NCBI GenBank assembly: GCA_002309615.1
Contig: DBXT01000053.1
Coordinates: 1 to 45,786 of the forward strand
DNA from: Bacteroidales bacterium UBA1205
GTDB lineage: Bacteria; Bacteroidota; Bacteroidia; Bacteroidales; WCHB1-69
Reading direction: 5' to 3'
Length of the DNA: 45,786 nt
This document shows, piece after piece, positions 31,539 to 40,094 of the stretch (positions within the stretch are counted from its first letter, which is position 1; each line of letters opens with the position of its first letter). The notes under the pieces are model-generated. The model had not been told where the DNA came from. It did no database searches and saw only the letters and a program-made list of their open reading frames with translations. The position numbers were made by a program, and so were the translations under genes.

Positions 31539-33044
31539 ATGCAAAAAGAAGTCAGAGGAAAAATATCACAGATAATTGGAGCTGTGGTTGACGTAACATT
31601 CGATAGTCAAGACGATCTTCCTAAGATATATGATGCTTTAGAGGTACGTAAAGAAAACGGTGATGTTATAGTATTTGAATGCCAACAAGATATTGGAGAA
31701 AATACAGTAAGATGTATAGCTATGGATTCCACCGACGGGCTTTATAGAGGTATGGATGCTGTATGGACAGGGCAGACAATAAGCATGCCGGCTGCAAATA
31801 TTAACGGACGTTTACTCAATGTAATAGGAGATACCATAGATGGTATGGACAAAGTGGAAACAGCAAATAGAAGAAGTATCCATAGAGAGCCGCCTACCTT
31901 TGAAGAATTGTCCACAAGTACGGAAATACTTTTTACCGGTATCAAGGTGATAGATTTGATAGAACCTTACGTAAAAGGTGGTAAAATCGGTTTGTTCGGA
32001 GGTGCCGGAGTGGGCAAAACGGTGTTAATTATGGAGATGATTAACAATATTGCCAAAAAATATTCCGGTATGTCTGTGTTCGCAGGAGTAGGAGAACGTA
32101 CCCGTGAAGGTAATGACTTATTGCGAGAAATGATAGAATCCGGTGTTATCAAATATGGCGATGAATTCAAAAAGAGCATGGAAGAAGGCGGTTGGGATTT
32201 GTCCAAAGTGAACAAGGATGAATTGAAAGAATCGCAATGCACCATGGTTTTCGGTCAAATGAATGAGCCTCCCGGAGCACGTGCGAGAGTGGCATTATCA
32301 GGTTTGACCGTAGCAGAACATTATCGTGATGGTGATGAAGAAACCGGAGGCAGAGATATATTGTTCTTTGTAGATAATATATTCCGTTTTACACAGGCCG
32401 GTTCAGAGGTGTCTGCATTGTTAGGTCGTATGCCTTCGGCAGTGGGTTACCAGCCTACTTTGGCTACCGAAATGGGTATCATGCAAGAAAGAATCACTTC
32501 CACCAAGAGAGGTTCCATTACATCAGTACAAGCTATTTACGTTCCTGCTGATGACTTGACAGACCCTGCGCCCGCCACCACCTTCTCACACTTGGATGCC
32601 ACAACGGTATTGAGCCGTAAAATTGCTTCTTTGGGAATATATCCTGCTGTGGATCCTTTGGATTCCACCTCCAGAATACTTACCCCCGATATAGTAGGTG
32701 AAGAACATTATAAAACGGCACAAAGGGTAAAAGAAACTTTGCAACGTTATAATGAATTGCAAGATATTATTGCTATTTTGGGTATGGATGAATTGTCGGA
32801 AGAAGACAAACTTACGGTAGCAAGAGCCCGTCGTGTTCAACGTTTCTTGTCTCAACCGTTCCACGTAGCAGAGCAATTCACAGGATTGAAAGGTGTATTT
32901 GTACCGATAGAAGAAACCATTAAAGGTTTCAATATGATATTGGATGGCGAAGTAGACCAATATCCTGAAGCTGCTTTTAACTTGGTAGGAACCATAGAAG
33001 AGGCTATAGAGAAAGGTAAGAAAATGCTTGCAGAAGCAAAATAG
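31539..33044 (+). CDS. atpD: F-type ATP synthase subunit beta
   Basis: The catalytic subunit of the F1 head of ATP synthase at the inner membrane. The P-loop is GGAGVGKT (about 155–162), GERTREGNDL and the Walker B aspartate region ILFFVDNIFRF follow, and the lever motif appears as DELSEED (about 410) before ARARRVQRFLSQPFHVAEQFTG. The 501 residues fit. I start at 31539 (MQKEVRGK), because the upstream extension to 31479 has no similarity to the family. atpC follows 15 bases later. The other ATP synthase genes are not in this window, as is usual for the atpD-atpC pair in part of this phylum. Confidence 0.96.
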   Translation: MQKEVRGKISQIIGAVVDVTFDSQDDLPKIYDALEVRKENGDVIVFECQQDIGENTVRCIAMDSTDGLYRGMDAVWTGQTISMPAANINGRLLNVIGDTIDGMDKVETANRRSIHREPPTFEELSTSTEILFTGIKVIDLIEPYVKGGKIGLFGGAGVGKTVLIMEMINNIAKKYSGMSVFAGVGERTREGNDLLREMIESGVIKYGDEFKKSMEEGGWDLSKVNKDELKESQCTMVFGQMNEPPGARARVALSGLTVAEHYRDGDEETGGRDILFFVDNIFRFTQAGSEVSALLGRMPSAVGYQPTLATEMGIMQERITSTKRGSITSVQAIYVPADDLTDPAPATTFSHLDATTVLSRKIASLGIYPAVDPLDSTSRILTPDIVGEEHYKTAQRVKETLQRYNELQDIIAILGMDELSEEDKLTVARARRVQRFLSQPFHVAEQFTGLKGVFVPIEETIKGFNMILDGEVDQYPEAAFNLVGTIEEAIEKGKKMLAEAK

Positions 33045-33059
33045 TAAATACGAGTGAAT

Positions 33060-33308
33060 ATGAAAGTGGAAATAGTAACACCGGAGGCATCTGTTTTTGA
33101 AGGCGAAGCTACATTAATACAACTGCCCGGATACGACGGCTTGTTTGAAGTGTTGAATAACCATGCTCCTATGATTACTTTTTTGGGAAAAGGAAATGTA
33201 AAAATAGCAAACGGAGACAATTTGTCCTATTTCACTTTGGATGGCGGAGTAGTGGAAGTTTTATCCAACAGAGTATTGGTGTTAGCGGAAAAATGTGCTC
33301 CTAAATAA
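33060..33308 (+). CDS. atpC: F-type ATP synthase subunit epsilon, short form (82 aa)
   Basis: Part of the central stalk that links F1 to Fo. Only the N-terminal beta-sandwich is present (MKVEIVTPEASVFEGEA, LPGYDGLFEVLNNHAPMITFLG, FTLDGGVVEVLSNRVLVLAE). The C-terminal helical hairpin that brakes ATP hydrolysis in longer forms is absent, as in other Bacteroidetes. I prefer the ATG at 33060 to the GTG at 33054. It is followed by a strong terminator. Confidence 0.92.
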   Translation: MKVEIVTPEASVFEGEATLIQLPGYDGLFEVLNNHAPMITFLGKGNVKIANGDNLSYFTLDGGVVEVLSNRVLVLAEKCAPK

Positions 33309-33330
33309 TATTATATAGTACAAATACCAA

Positions 33331-33381
33331 AGAAGATTAAACTGCTTGCAGTATATGCAATAGTTTTATCTTCTTTTTTTT
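33331..33381 (+). terminator. Terminator after atpC
   Basis: A 14-base stem with one mismatch (33331–33344 with 33361–33374) is followed by a run of T. Confidence 0.8.
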
Positions 33382-33402
33382 ATGGAATAATAAGCGAAGC
33401 AA

Positions 33403-34095
33403 ATGAGTGATATATATATATTGAGTATAGATACTGCAACAGAGGTATGCTCGGTGGCTTTGAGTTGCAATGGTAAGAATATATTATGCAAGGAACAAAA
33501 CGGAACCAATATGCATTCTCAGATATTGTTACCGTATATAGATGAAGTGTTGCAGCAATCAGGCATCGCAAAAACACAATTGTCAGCCATTGCCGTAAGT
33601 GAAGGCCCCGGTTCTTATACAGGCTTGCGTATAGGCGTATCTACGGCCAAAGGTTTGTGTTATGCTTTGCAAATACCTTTGATAGCAGTGCCTACATTGA
33701 TGTCTATAGCCAACGGAGCAAGACAGGAATATCCACAATATGTATGCTTTTGCCCTATGATAGATGCTCGCAGAATGGAGGTGTATTGTGCCATGTATGA
33801 TCATAACCTGCAAGAAACGGTGTCGGCAGATAATGTGATAGTGCAAGAAAATAGTTTTGCCGATATCTTGTCTAAACATGTTGTGGTGTTTTGCGGCAAT
33901 GCAGTAAATAAAGTACAAACGGTATTGCAACATCCTCAAGCCGTGTTTGCGTCCGTTAATTGTTCGGCAAAATATATGACCGACATTGCTTTTGTTTATT
34001 ATAATGAACAAAAATTTGTAGATGTGGCTTATTTCGAGCCCTTTTATCTCAAATCTTTTCAATCGGCAGTGTCAAAAGTAAAAGGATTAAGATGA
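33403..34095 (+). CDS. tsaB: tRNA threonylcarbamoyladenosine biosynthesis protein TsaB
   Basis: The non-catalytic partner of TsaD that, with TsaE, adds the t6A modification at position 37 of ANN-decoding tRNAs. It has an ASKHA fold with the N-terminal ILSIDTATEVCSVAL, the SEGPGSYTGLRIGVSTAKGLCYALQIPLIAV stretch split over about 66–96, and PMIDARRMEVYCAMYD near 122. The length of 230 residues is normal. Its stop overlaps the next start by four bases (ATGATG), so the two genes are co-translated. Confidence 0.93.
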   Translation: MSDIYILSIDTATEVCSVALSCNGKNILCKEQNGTNMHSQILLPYIDEVLQQSGIAKTQLSAIAVSEGPGSYTGLRIGVSTAKGLCYALQIPLIAVPTLMSIANGARQEYPQYVCFCPMIDARRMEVYCAMYDHNLQETVSADNVIVQENSFADILSKHVVVFCGNAVNKVQTVLQHPQAVFASVNCSAKYMTDIAFVYYNEQKFVDVAYFEPFYLKSFQSAVSKVKGLR

Positions 34096-34625
34096 TGGAA
34101 TACGAAGAAGTGGAAAATATGAATGAAAAAATAGCAGCAGATTTGTATGTGGCTGCTTCACAATATTGTACGTTTATAGAGCATGGTGCGGATTTTGACA
34201 AAGAGCAAATATTGGATTATATGCTGAAAATATTGCCTTTGTTGTATATCAAAGGAGGTTTGCTTAATTCGGAAGAAACTGACGAGGTGTTGACGTGTGA
34301 GCAATGCGTTACAGAAGAAGAATATGAGTCGGTGTTTTTATTGCTTAAAAATAAACTGGAATCAGAGGATTATTTTGATAGTTATGATGTTCAATTAGGT
34401 GAAACACAGTCTATTTCGTTGTGTGAACACATTGCAGACATTTATCAAGATTTGAAAGATTTTGTTTTGTTGTTTAGCAAGAATACCATCACCGCACGCT
34501 TGTCGGCTGCTTATTTGTGTAAGATGCGATATGCCGGTGGTTGGGGTAAAAAAATTCTTACTATTATGCCTTACCTGCATGTGATGATGTACAAAGATGA
34601 AAGCAATGAAGATATGTATTTATAG
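34092..34625 (+). CDS. DUF5063-family protein (177 aa)
   Basis: A soluble helical protein of unknown function found mainly in Bacteroidetes. It has no signal peptide. The family pattern is visible in FDKEQILDYMLKILPLLYIKGGLL, CEHIADIYQDLKDF, and GWGKKILTIMPYLHVM near the end. It is coupled to tsaB by a four-base overlap, an arrangement common in the phylum, so a link to tRNA modification is possible but unproven. A second ATG lies three bases downstream of the one used here. Confidence 0.8.
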   Translation: MMEYEEVENMNEKIAADLYVAASQYCTFIEHGADFDKEQILDYMLKILPLLYIKGGLLNSEETDEVLTCEQCVTEEEYESVFLLLKNKLESEDYFDSYDVQLGETQSISLCEHIADIYQDLKDFVLLFSKNTITARLSAAYLCKMRYAGGWGKKILTIMPYLHVMMYKDESNEDMYL

Positions 34626-34736
34626 CTTTTAATCAGTTTGAAAGTATTCAACTATATTATTTTTTTCGGCATAGTTTAAATGACAGTACACGCTGTACAG
34701 CACTCCTGCTCTGTTGCGGTACAGATATAATAAAAA

Positions 34737-34758
34737 AAGGTCTCCATGAGGAGACCTT
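34737..34758 (-). terminator. Terminator after the Cys-rich lipoprotein gene
   Basis: AAGGTCTCC pairs with GGAGACCTT around ATGA. On the minus strand a run of seven T follows. The 208-base gap (34626–34833) also contains a short CTGTAC-rich palindrome at about 34690–34725 and nothing else I can identify. Confidence 0.75.
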
Positions 34759-34833
34759 AAATAGTTTTACGTTTTTGTTGAAGTTTTAAATACAATAATA
34801 AATTATTGTATGGGTGACACTTGTAATAAGTGT

Positions 34834-35319
34834 TTATTTTTGTTCAGGACATTGGTGTTTGCATTCGGGTTTTCCGTCATGAGGACGTTTGCAGCAACCT
34901 TTATCCCGCATAAATTGCATGCCATGCATTCTAAAGTCAATAACTTCTTTTTGTTCATCCAAACTGAGGTTGTCAAAATCGGCCCATTTTGCATCCATTT
35001 CAGCTTTTTTGGCTTCCATCATTTCTTTGTGGGCTTTCATTTCTGCTTCTTTGGCATCCATGTGACTTTTTATCTTGGTGATGCATTCTTTTTTTGCTTC
35101 ATCGGATAGATTGTCCCAATTATCCCAATTTTCTTTCATTTTTTTGCATTCGGCTTGTTCTTCAGGACTCATGTTGCAGCAGGGTTGCTTTTCACATTGT
35201 GATTGCTGACAAGCTGCTGCTTTTTCCGTATTTTGGTCCGATACATTTTGTTTGTCTTGGTTACAGCAGGATACCATTACTAAGGTGATACTTGCTATCA
35301 ATAATGCTAATTTTCTCAT
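34834..35319 (-). CDS. Cysteine-rich, charged lipoprotein (161 aa)
   Basis: I do not recognise the family. A lipoprotein signal (MRKLALLIASITLVMVSCC) predicts lipid attachment at the first Cys and anchoring in the inner or outer membrane. The mature part has about twelve Cys in all, including three CC pairs (SCC, PCC, GCC) and CxxxxC-like spacings such as CQQSQC at the N-terminal end and CCKRPHDGKPECKHQC at the C-terminal end. Between them is a long charged helix (AKEAEMKAHKEMMEAKKAEMDAK). The two Cys clusters with a coiled rod between suggest metal binding or a disulfide-locked scaffold in the periplasm. Transcribed alone and ending in a good terminator. Confidence 0.75.
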   Translation of the reverse strand: MRKLALLIASITLVMVSCCNQDKQNVSDQNTEKAAACQQSQCEKQPCCNMSPEEQAECKKMKENWDNWDNLSDEAKKECITKIKSHMDAKEAEMKAHKEMMEAKKAEMDAKWADFDNLSLDEQKEVIDFRMHGMQFMRDKGCCKRPHDGKPECKHQCPEQK

Positions 35320-35406
35320 GTGATTATTATTTTAAAATTTTACAATTTATTAGACAATTATTAAGTATAGATGTTAAATTTATTTTTATTTTTTTTCTTT
35401 TGAGTT

Positions 35407-36027
35407 TTATAGTACTTTAAGATATTTTGGCGGGGATAGTTGGTAGAATTTTTGAAAATGCTCTTCTATATTATGAGATATATCGGTGGAAACGGAGAAT
35501 TCAATGTCCACCTGATTGTTGTTATACACAATGTCGGTTATTTTGGCATTGATGCGTTTAAGGGTTGTCATCATTTCGTTGAGCAGGTCGTAAGGCAGAG
35601 TGATGCTATATAAATGTTCAATGGGAACATGGATGATATCGGCATTTTGAAGCGTATCTATAGTGCATGCTTTATAAGCGGCGATAAGTCCGCTCACACC
35701 TAATTTTATTCCTCCGAAATAGCGGATAACTACAATAAGCACATCTTTGAGTTCGTGAGATAATATTTGTCCCATAATGGGTTTTCCGGCAGTGCCGGAG
35801 GGTTCGCCATCATCGTTGATGCGGGTGGCGGGAGTACCATAATGACCTATAATATAGGCATAGCAGTGATGGGTGGCATCGTAATATTTTTTTTTAATTT
35901 CGGTAATGATATTTTTTACCTCGTCTTCGTTGTGAACAGGGTAAGCCCAGCCGATAAATCTGCTACCCTTATCTTTATACAAGCCTTGGGCGGGTTGTCG
36001 TATGGTGAGGTATTCGTTATCAAACAT
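35407..36027 (-). CDS. yigZ: YigZ/IMPACT family protein (206 aa)
   Basis: A two-domain protein. The N-terminal IMPACT-type domain (about 1–130) shows GSRFIGWAYPV, ATHHCYAYIIG, INDDGEPSGTAGKPI and the signature IRYFGGIKLGVSGLIAAY. The C-terminal domain of about 70 residues is the small DUF1949-like ferredoxin fold. Bacterial YigZ is of uncertain function, with proposed roles in ribosome or GTP-enzyme regulation. It follows cinA by 3 bases, forming a pair on the minus strand. Confidence 0.9.
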   Translation of the reverse strand: MFDNEYLTIRQPAQGLYKDKGSRFIGWAYPVHNEDEVKNIITEIKKKYYDATHHCYAYIIGHYGTPATRINDDGEPSGTAGKPIMGQILSHELKDVLIVVIRYFGGIKLGVSGLIAAYKACTIDTLQNADIIHVPIEHLYSITLPYDLLNEMMTTLKRINAKITDIVYNNNQVDIEFSVSTDISHNIEEHFQKFYQLSPPKYLKVL

Positions 36028-36030
36028 AAT

Positions 36031-37284
36031 TTATTTATCTTGTATAAGTTGATAGAGCATAAGAAGCGCTAATTGGCAAGTGCGGTCCATTACTCTTTGA
36101 CGACCGAATCCGAGATGATGCAGTTTTGTAACACATTTGTTTTTGTCGGCTACGGCAATCCAAACAGTACCGACGGGATGCTGTTCATTGCCGCCGTCGG
36201 GTCCGGCAATGCCGGATACGGCAACGCTATAATCCACATTGTATAAGGAAAGTAAATTTTCGGCCATGTATTTTACCGTGTCTTCGCTCACTGCACCTTG
36301 TGTATTGAGTGTGTCGGTGGGAACGTGTAAAATATGTTGCTTAATTTCATTACTATAGGCTATCACACTCCCTTTAAAATAAGCGGAACTGCCGGCATAA
36401 CGGGTAATTTCATGAGCAATGAGCCCGCCTGTGCAACTTTCTGCAGTAGCCATGGTTTTATGTTGCTGTTTGAGAACTTGCCCGACTAATTGTGCCATTT
36501 CTATATTTTGATCACAAAAGATATAGTCTTTTGCAATATTTTGTAGCAATGCACATTGGCGGTTCATCTCTTGTTCCAATAATTGCTTGTCGGCATGTCT
36601 GCCCGAGAGACGCAAATTGATAATACCATATTTGGGCAGATAGGCTAAGGATATATAATCGGGCAGCCCTTGTTCAAATTCTTGTAGCATATCCGATAGT
36701 CCGGATTCGGAAATATTGCTGATTTTGAAATGTCGGTCTATTTTATTCCATGGCAAAAAAGTTTGTTGTAAGCGGAGGCGTATTTCTTCCAGCATGGCTA
36801 CAAGTTCACCCGGTACACCCGGTGTGGAAATGAGTACTTTTTGATTTTGATGTATCCACATACCGGGAGCTGTGCCGATAGGATTGGTAATCACTTCACT
36901 TATTTGCGGAACCATTGCCTGGGAAAGCACGCTGTCGGGAATAGACAGACCGCGACTTTTACGTATATCCTGTATATGATTTTTTACTATAGCGTTTTCA
37001 ATTAACGATGTATGGTAATACAGGCAGATACATTTCTTGGTTATATCGTCATTGGTGGTTCCCAGCCCTCCTGTAACGAATACGATATCGTTTTGTGATA
37101 TTTTTTGTTCAAAAGTGCGTAAGATGGCATCTTGAGCATCGGCTATGACTACTATTTCGGTAATTTCTATTCCCAAGGTATTCAGCATTTGGGCTATAAC
37201 ATTAGCATTGGTATTTACTATTTGTCCTATTAGTAATTCATCACCTATATTGACAATGGCTGCCTTTACTTGTTGCTTGTTCAT
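36031..37284 (-). CDS. cinA: CinA family protein with nicotinamide-nucleotide amidase domain (417 aa)
   Basis: A cytosolic protein of two domains. The N-terminal MoaB-like domain (about 1–170) has VNIGDELLIGQIVNTN and FVTGGLGTTNDDIT. A middle linker region follows, and the C-terminal PncC domain (about 255–415) has ATAESCTGGLIAHEIT, GSSAYFKGSVIAYSN, GAVSEDTVKYMAE and VSGIAGPDGG, with the catalytic Ser in the ESCTGG motif. PncC recycles NMN to nicotinic acid mononucleotide. The full length suggests both ADP-ribose pyrophosphatase and amidase activity, as for characterised CinA proteins. It follows the truncated Bat operon by 12 bases. Confidence 0.93.
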   Translation of the reverse strand: MNKQQVKAAIVNIGDELLIGQIVNTNANVIAQMLNTLGIEITEIVVIADAQDAILRTFEQKISQNDIVFVTGGLGTTNDDITKKCICLYYHTSLIENAIVKNHIQDIRKSRGLSIPDSVLSQAMVPQISEVITNPIGTAPGMWIHQNQKVLISTPGVPGELVAMLEEIRLRLQQTFLPWNKIDRHFKISNISESGLSDMLQEFEQGLPDYISLAYLPKYGIINLRLSGRHADKQLLEQEMNRQCALLQNIAKDYIFCDQNIEMAQLVGQVLKQQHKTMATAESCTGGLIAHEITRYAGSSAYFKGSVIAYSNEIKQHILHVPTDTLNTQGAVSEDTVKYMAENLLSLYNVDYSVAVSGIAGPDGGNEQHPVGTVWIAVADKNKCVTKLHHLGFGRQRVMDRTCQLALLMLYQLIQDK

Positions 37285-37296
37285 GATGTAGTGCTG

Positions 37297-38295
37297 TTAC
37301 GGATGGATTTTCAATATGGTTTGTGAAAGTATGATTTCTAATACAAACAGGAGCAAGGCAAGGCACAAAAACGGGAAGTAGGCATCGTTTTTATTGGTGA
37401 ATTGCGTCTCGCTGATTTTTGATTTTTCCATTTGGTCTATTTCATCATACACTGCTTTCAGTCTGTCTTTGTTTTGTGCTCTGAAATATTTTCCTCCGGT
37501 AATGGAGGCAATATTCTGCAATAAACTTTCGTCTATTTCGGTTTTGGCATAAAAAATGCCGAAGGACCCTTTATAAGGAGCTTCTCCCATGCTACCGCAT
37601 CCGATGGTATATACTCTTATGCCAAATTCTTTGGCCAATTCGGCGGCAGACAAAGGGTCGATATAGCCGGAATTGTTCATCCCGTCGGAAAGCAGGATAA
37701 TTACTTTGCTTTTAGCTTCACTTTCGCGTAAGCGATTGATGGCGGTGCCTAATCCGTCGCCTATGGCGGTGCCGTCGTCTATTTGATTATTGTTGCTACT
37801 TTCCAATGATAATAACAGGGTGCTGTGGTCGGTAGTGAGCGGACATTTGGTATATGCCTCGCCGGCGTAAAGAACCAAACCTATGCGGTCGGTAGGTCTG
37901 TTTTCCACAAATGTGCGTATTACGCTTTTGCATGCCTCTAATCTATTGGGCTTGAAATCCATGGCTAACATACTTCCCGATACATCCAAGGCTATGGTAA
38001 TATCTATGCCTTCCACATTCACCTGCTTGTGCGACATAGAACTTTGCGGCTGTGCTAAAACAATGGTAATAAGAATAATAACCAAAATTCTTAACACAAA
38101 GGGCAGGTGTAACAGCCATGTTGAGTGTTTAGACAGACTATTATAAGGTTTTAGCGTTGATACATTGAAAGAGGCGAATCTTTTAGCATGTTTCCATATA
38201 TACCATGCTATTAAGGGGATGATTATAAGCAATAGCCAAAGGTATTCTTTGTGTGCTAATTCTAATGTGGTAATATAATTGATAAGATGTTTCAT
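37297..38295 (-). CDS. BatA-like von Willebrand factor A membrane protein (332 aa)
   Basis: An inner-membrane protein of the aerotolerance (Bat) group. Two N-terminal helices (about 17–34 and 65–83), then a von Willebrand A domain from about 93 with a complete metal site: DVSGSM, the threonine in the CPLTTDHS region and LLSDGMNN. A C-terminal helix (about 309–327) anchors it again. Usually batB, batC (TPR) and batD follow, but here cinA comes next, so only batA of the series remains. Its start overlaps the stop of the preceding gene by one base (TAATG). Function in stress tolerance or periplasmic assembly is inferred from the family. Confidence 0.9.
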   Translation of the reverse strand: MKHLINYITTLELAHKEYLWLLLIIIPLIAWYIWKHAKRFASFNVSTLKPYNSLSKHSTWLLHLPFVLRILVIILITIVLAQPQSSMSHKQVNVEGIDITIALDVSGSMLAMDFKPNRLEACKSVIRTFVENRPTDRIGLVLYAGEAYTKCPLTTDHSTLLLSLESSNNNQIDDGTAIGDGLGTAINRLRESEAKSKVIILLSDGMNNSGYIDPLSAAELAKEFGIRVYTIGCGSMGEAPYKGSFGIFYAKTEIDESLLQNIASITGGKYFRAQNKDRLKAVYDEIDQMEKSKISETQFTNKNDAYFPFLCLALLLFVLEIILSQTILKIHP

Positions 38296-39218
38296 TATTG
38301 TTCGTCTTTCGTGGTAGCAACGGGAGTGGTATTTTTAACAAATGATACTATATAGTCATAATTGGCTTTGTTTTCATGGTCCAAAGGTTGTACTTTGGCG
38401 AATTTTACCAAATCGGCTGTTTCTAATGCTTGTTTCACATTATGAATATCCGTCGGGGAGGTGGGGGTGCTCTGTAGGGCTTGGCATACTTCCGAGGTAA
38501 CCATTTCCAATGAAGAAATATCCCAACGATGATAGATATAGGTACGGGTAATGAGGCTGAGTTTGCTATAAAATTCTTTAAAATGTCCTTTTTCGCAAAG
38601 TTTCTTTTGCCAAAGTGATTCCAAATCTCTTAAAGCGATCACCTCTGCCGGCTCCAAGGGTTTGGTGTATTCTGCAGCATTGTTTTTGCGTTTGGGCAAA
38701 AAATGCCGTATCAGCCATATTATCCCCAAAACCAGAAGTGCTAAGGCAATTGCTCCTATGAGATAGGGTAATATTTCTTTAAAAGTAATAGGTGCCTTTA
38801 GCGGGGGCTTGATATCTTTAATAGCCTGAGTGGTATCTACTTTTACCGTATTGATATGTAGCATGGAGGCGGTGGTTTGTGCCACCATCTCCGAATCAAT
38901 GGTATAGAAGGTAAAAGGCGGAATATAGAAACTTCCGCTATCAAATCCTGTGAGGGTGTATTGTTGTCGGAGTATCGTTTGCCCGTTTTCATGCAAGGTG
39001 TCTATATTGCTTCGCTTGGTAATCTCCAAATTAGGAATACAAGTATCGCAAATAGAAGGGAACAATATAGTGGCATCGGGTGCATTTTGTAGGGTAATAT
39101 CCATTTTTACCTGGTCGCCTATCAATATGTGATTGGTGTCAAGAGTGATAAATGCGTTTTGACATTCGGCTGTCGCAATAGCTATTATTAATGCAAGGAA
39201 TAATATATTTTTTTTCAT
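38295..39218 (-). CDS. BatD-like / DUF4381-like membrane protein (307 aa)
   Basis: A signal peptide (about 1–20, ending ATAECQ) precedes an Ig-like periplasmic region (about 20–150, with ILIGDQVKMDITLQNAP and LTGFDSGSFYIPPFTFY). One membrane helix (about 155–175) is followed by a cytoplasmic helical region ending VSFVKNTTPVATTKDEQ. It is the usual third gene between the DUF58 protein and BatA in Bacteroidetes. It overlaps the DUF58 gene by one base (TAATG), so translation is coupled. The molecular role is not known. Confidence 0.8.
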   Translation of the reverse strand: MKKNILFLALIIAIATAECQNAFITLDTNHILIGDQVKMDITLQNAPDATILFPSICDTCIPNLEITKRSNIDTLHENGQTILRQQYTLTGFDSGSFYIPPFTFYTIDSEMVAQTTASMLHINTVKVDTTQAIKDIKPPLKAPITFKEILPYLIGAIALALLVLGIIWLIRHFLPKRKNNAAEYTKPLEPAEVIALRDLESLWQKKLCEKGHFKEFYSKLSLITRTYIYHRWDISSLEMVTSEVCQALQSTPTSPTDIHNVKQALETADLVKFAKVQPLDHENKANYDYIVSFVKNTTPVATTKDEQ

Positions 39219-40087
39219 TAGGATCGTTTTTTGAAAAATTCTCTTAATTTAGGAATGTAATCTTCGTCGGTGTATATTTTTAGCACATCCACACCGGTGT
39301 GACAAAAAATATCGTTGACCGTTTGTTCGTTATCCAACCACCATTGGGTATAATCATGTTGAAATTTTCGGCCGGAGGTATTGGCAATCAATGTTTCACC
39401 GGTTTCGTTATCTTGCAATTGCATATATCCTACATCGGGAAGATAGTATTCTCCTTTGTCGCGGATTTGTATGGCGGAGATATCATGTTTGTTATTGGCT
39501 ATACGCAAGGCAAGTTCAAAATCGGTGTCCAAAAAATCGGATATAACGAATGTGGTGCATCTTTTCTTAATGGCACTTGTGAGATATTGTAGAGCCGTGG
39601 AGGTGTCGGTAGTGCCTTGATGTGATTTTATATTTAACAATTCGCTGATAATTCGCAATATGTGCGTTTTTCCTTTTTTGGGCGGAATAAATTTTTCTAT
39701 TTTGTCACTATAAAACAGCACACCTACTTTGTCGTTGTTGTTAATGGCGGAAAAGGATAATACCGCTGCCAATTCGGTTATCATATCCGTTTTTCGCATG
39801 TTTTGTGTACCGAAAAGTGTTGAGGTGCTGGTGTCAATTACCAGCATAACAGTTAATTCGCGTTCTTCTTCAAATATTTTTACATAGGGTTGATGAAAGC
39901 GGGCTGTAACATTCCAGTCTATAAATCGAACATCGTCACCGTAGGTATAGGTGCGCACTTCACTAAAAGCCATACCTTTGCCTTTAAAGGCACTATGATA
40001 TTCTCCTGCGAATATTTGTTGAGAAAGTCGTCGGGAGCGTATTTCTATCTGTTTTATCTTTTTGATTAACTCTGTAGAAGTCATCAT
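39218..40087 (-). CDS. DUF58 domain protein (289 aa)
   Basis: A cytosolic protein of the MoxR-associated type. The DUF58 signature is at about 32–75: GMAFSEVRTYTYGDDVRFIDW and FEEERELTVMLVID. A von Willebrand-like fold follows with DTSTSTLFG, then ISDFLDTDFE. In the MoxR/DUF58/VWA systems the AAA+ ATPase acts on such proteins as chaperone partners. It starts 7 bases after moxR. An ATG two codons later gives the same protein less MM-residue. Confidence 0.9.
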   Translation of the reverse strand: MMTSTELIKKIKQIEIRSRRLSQQIFAGEYHSAFKGKGMAFSEVRTYTYGDDVRFIDWNVTARFHQPYVKIFEEERELTVMLVIDTSTSTLFGTQNMRKTDMITELAAVLSFSAINNNDKVGVLFYSDKIEKFIPPKKGKTHILRIISELLNIKSHQGTTDTSTALQYLTSAIKKRCTTFVISDFLDTDFELALRIANNKHDISAIQIRDKGEYYLPDVGYMQLQDNETGETLIANTSGRKFQHDYTQWWLDNEQTVNDIFCHTGVDVLKIYTDEDYIPKLREFFKKRS

Positions 40088-40094
40088 AATAGTT

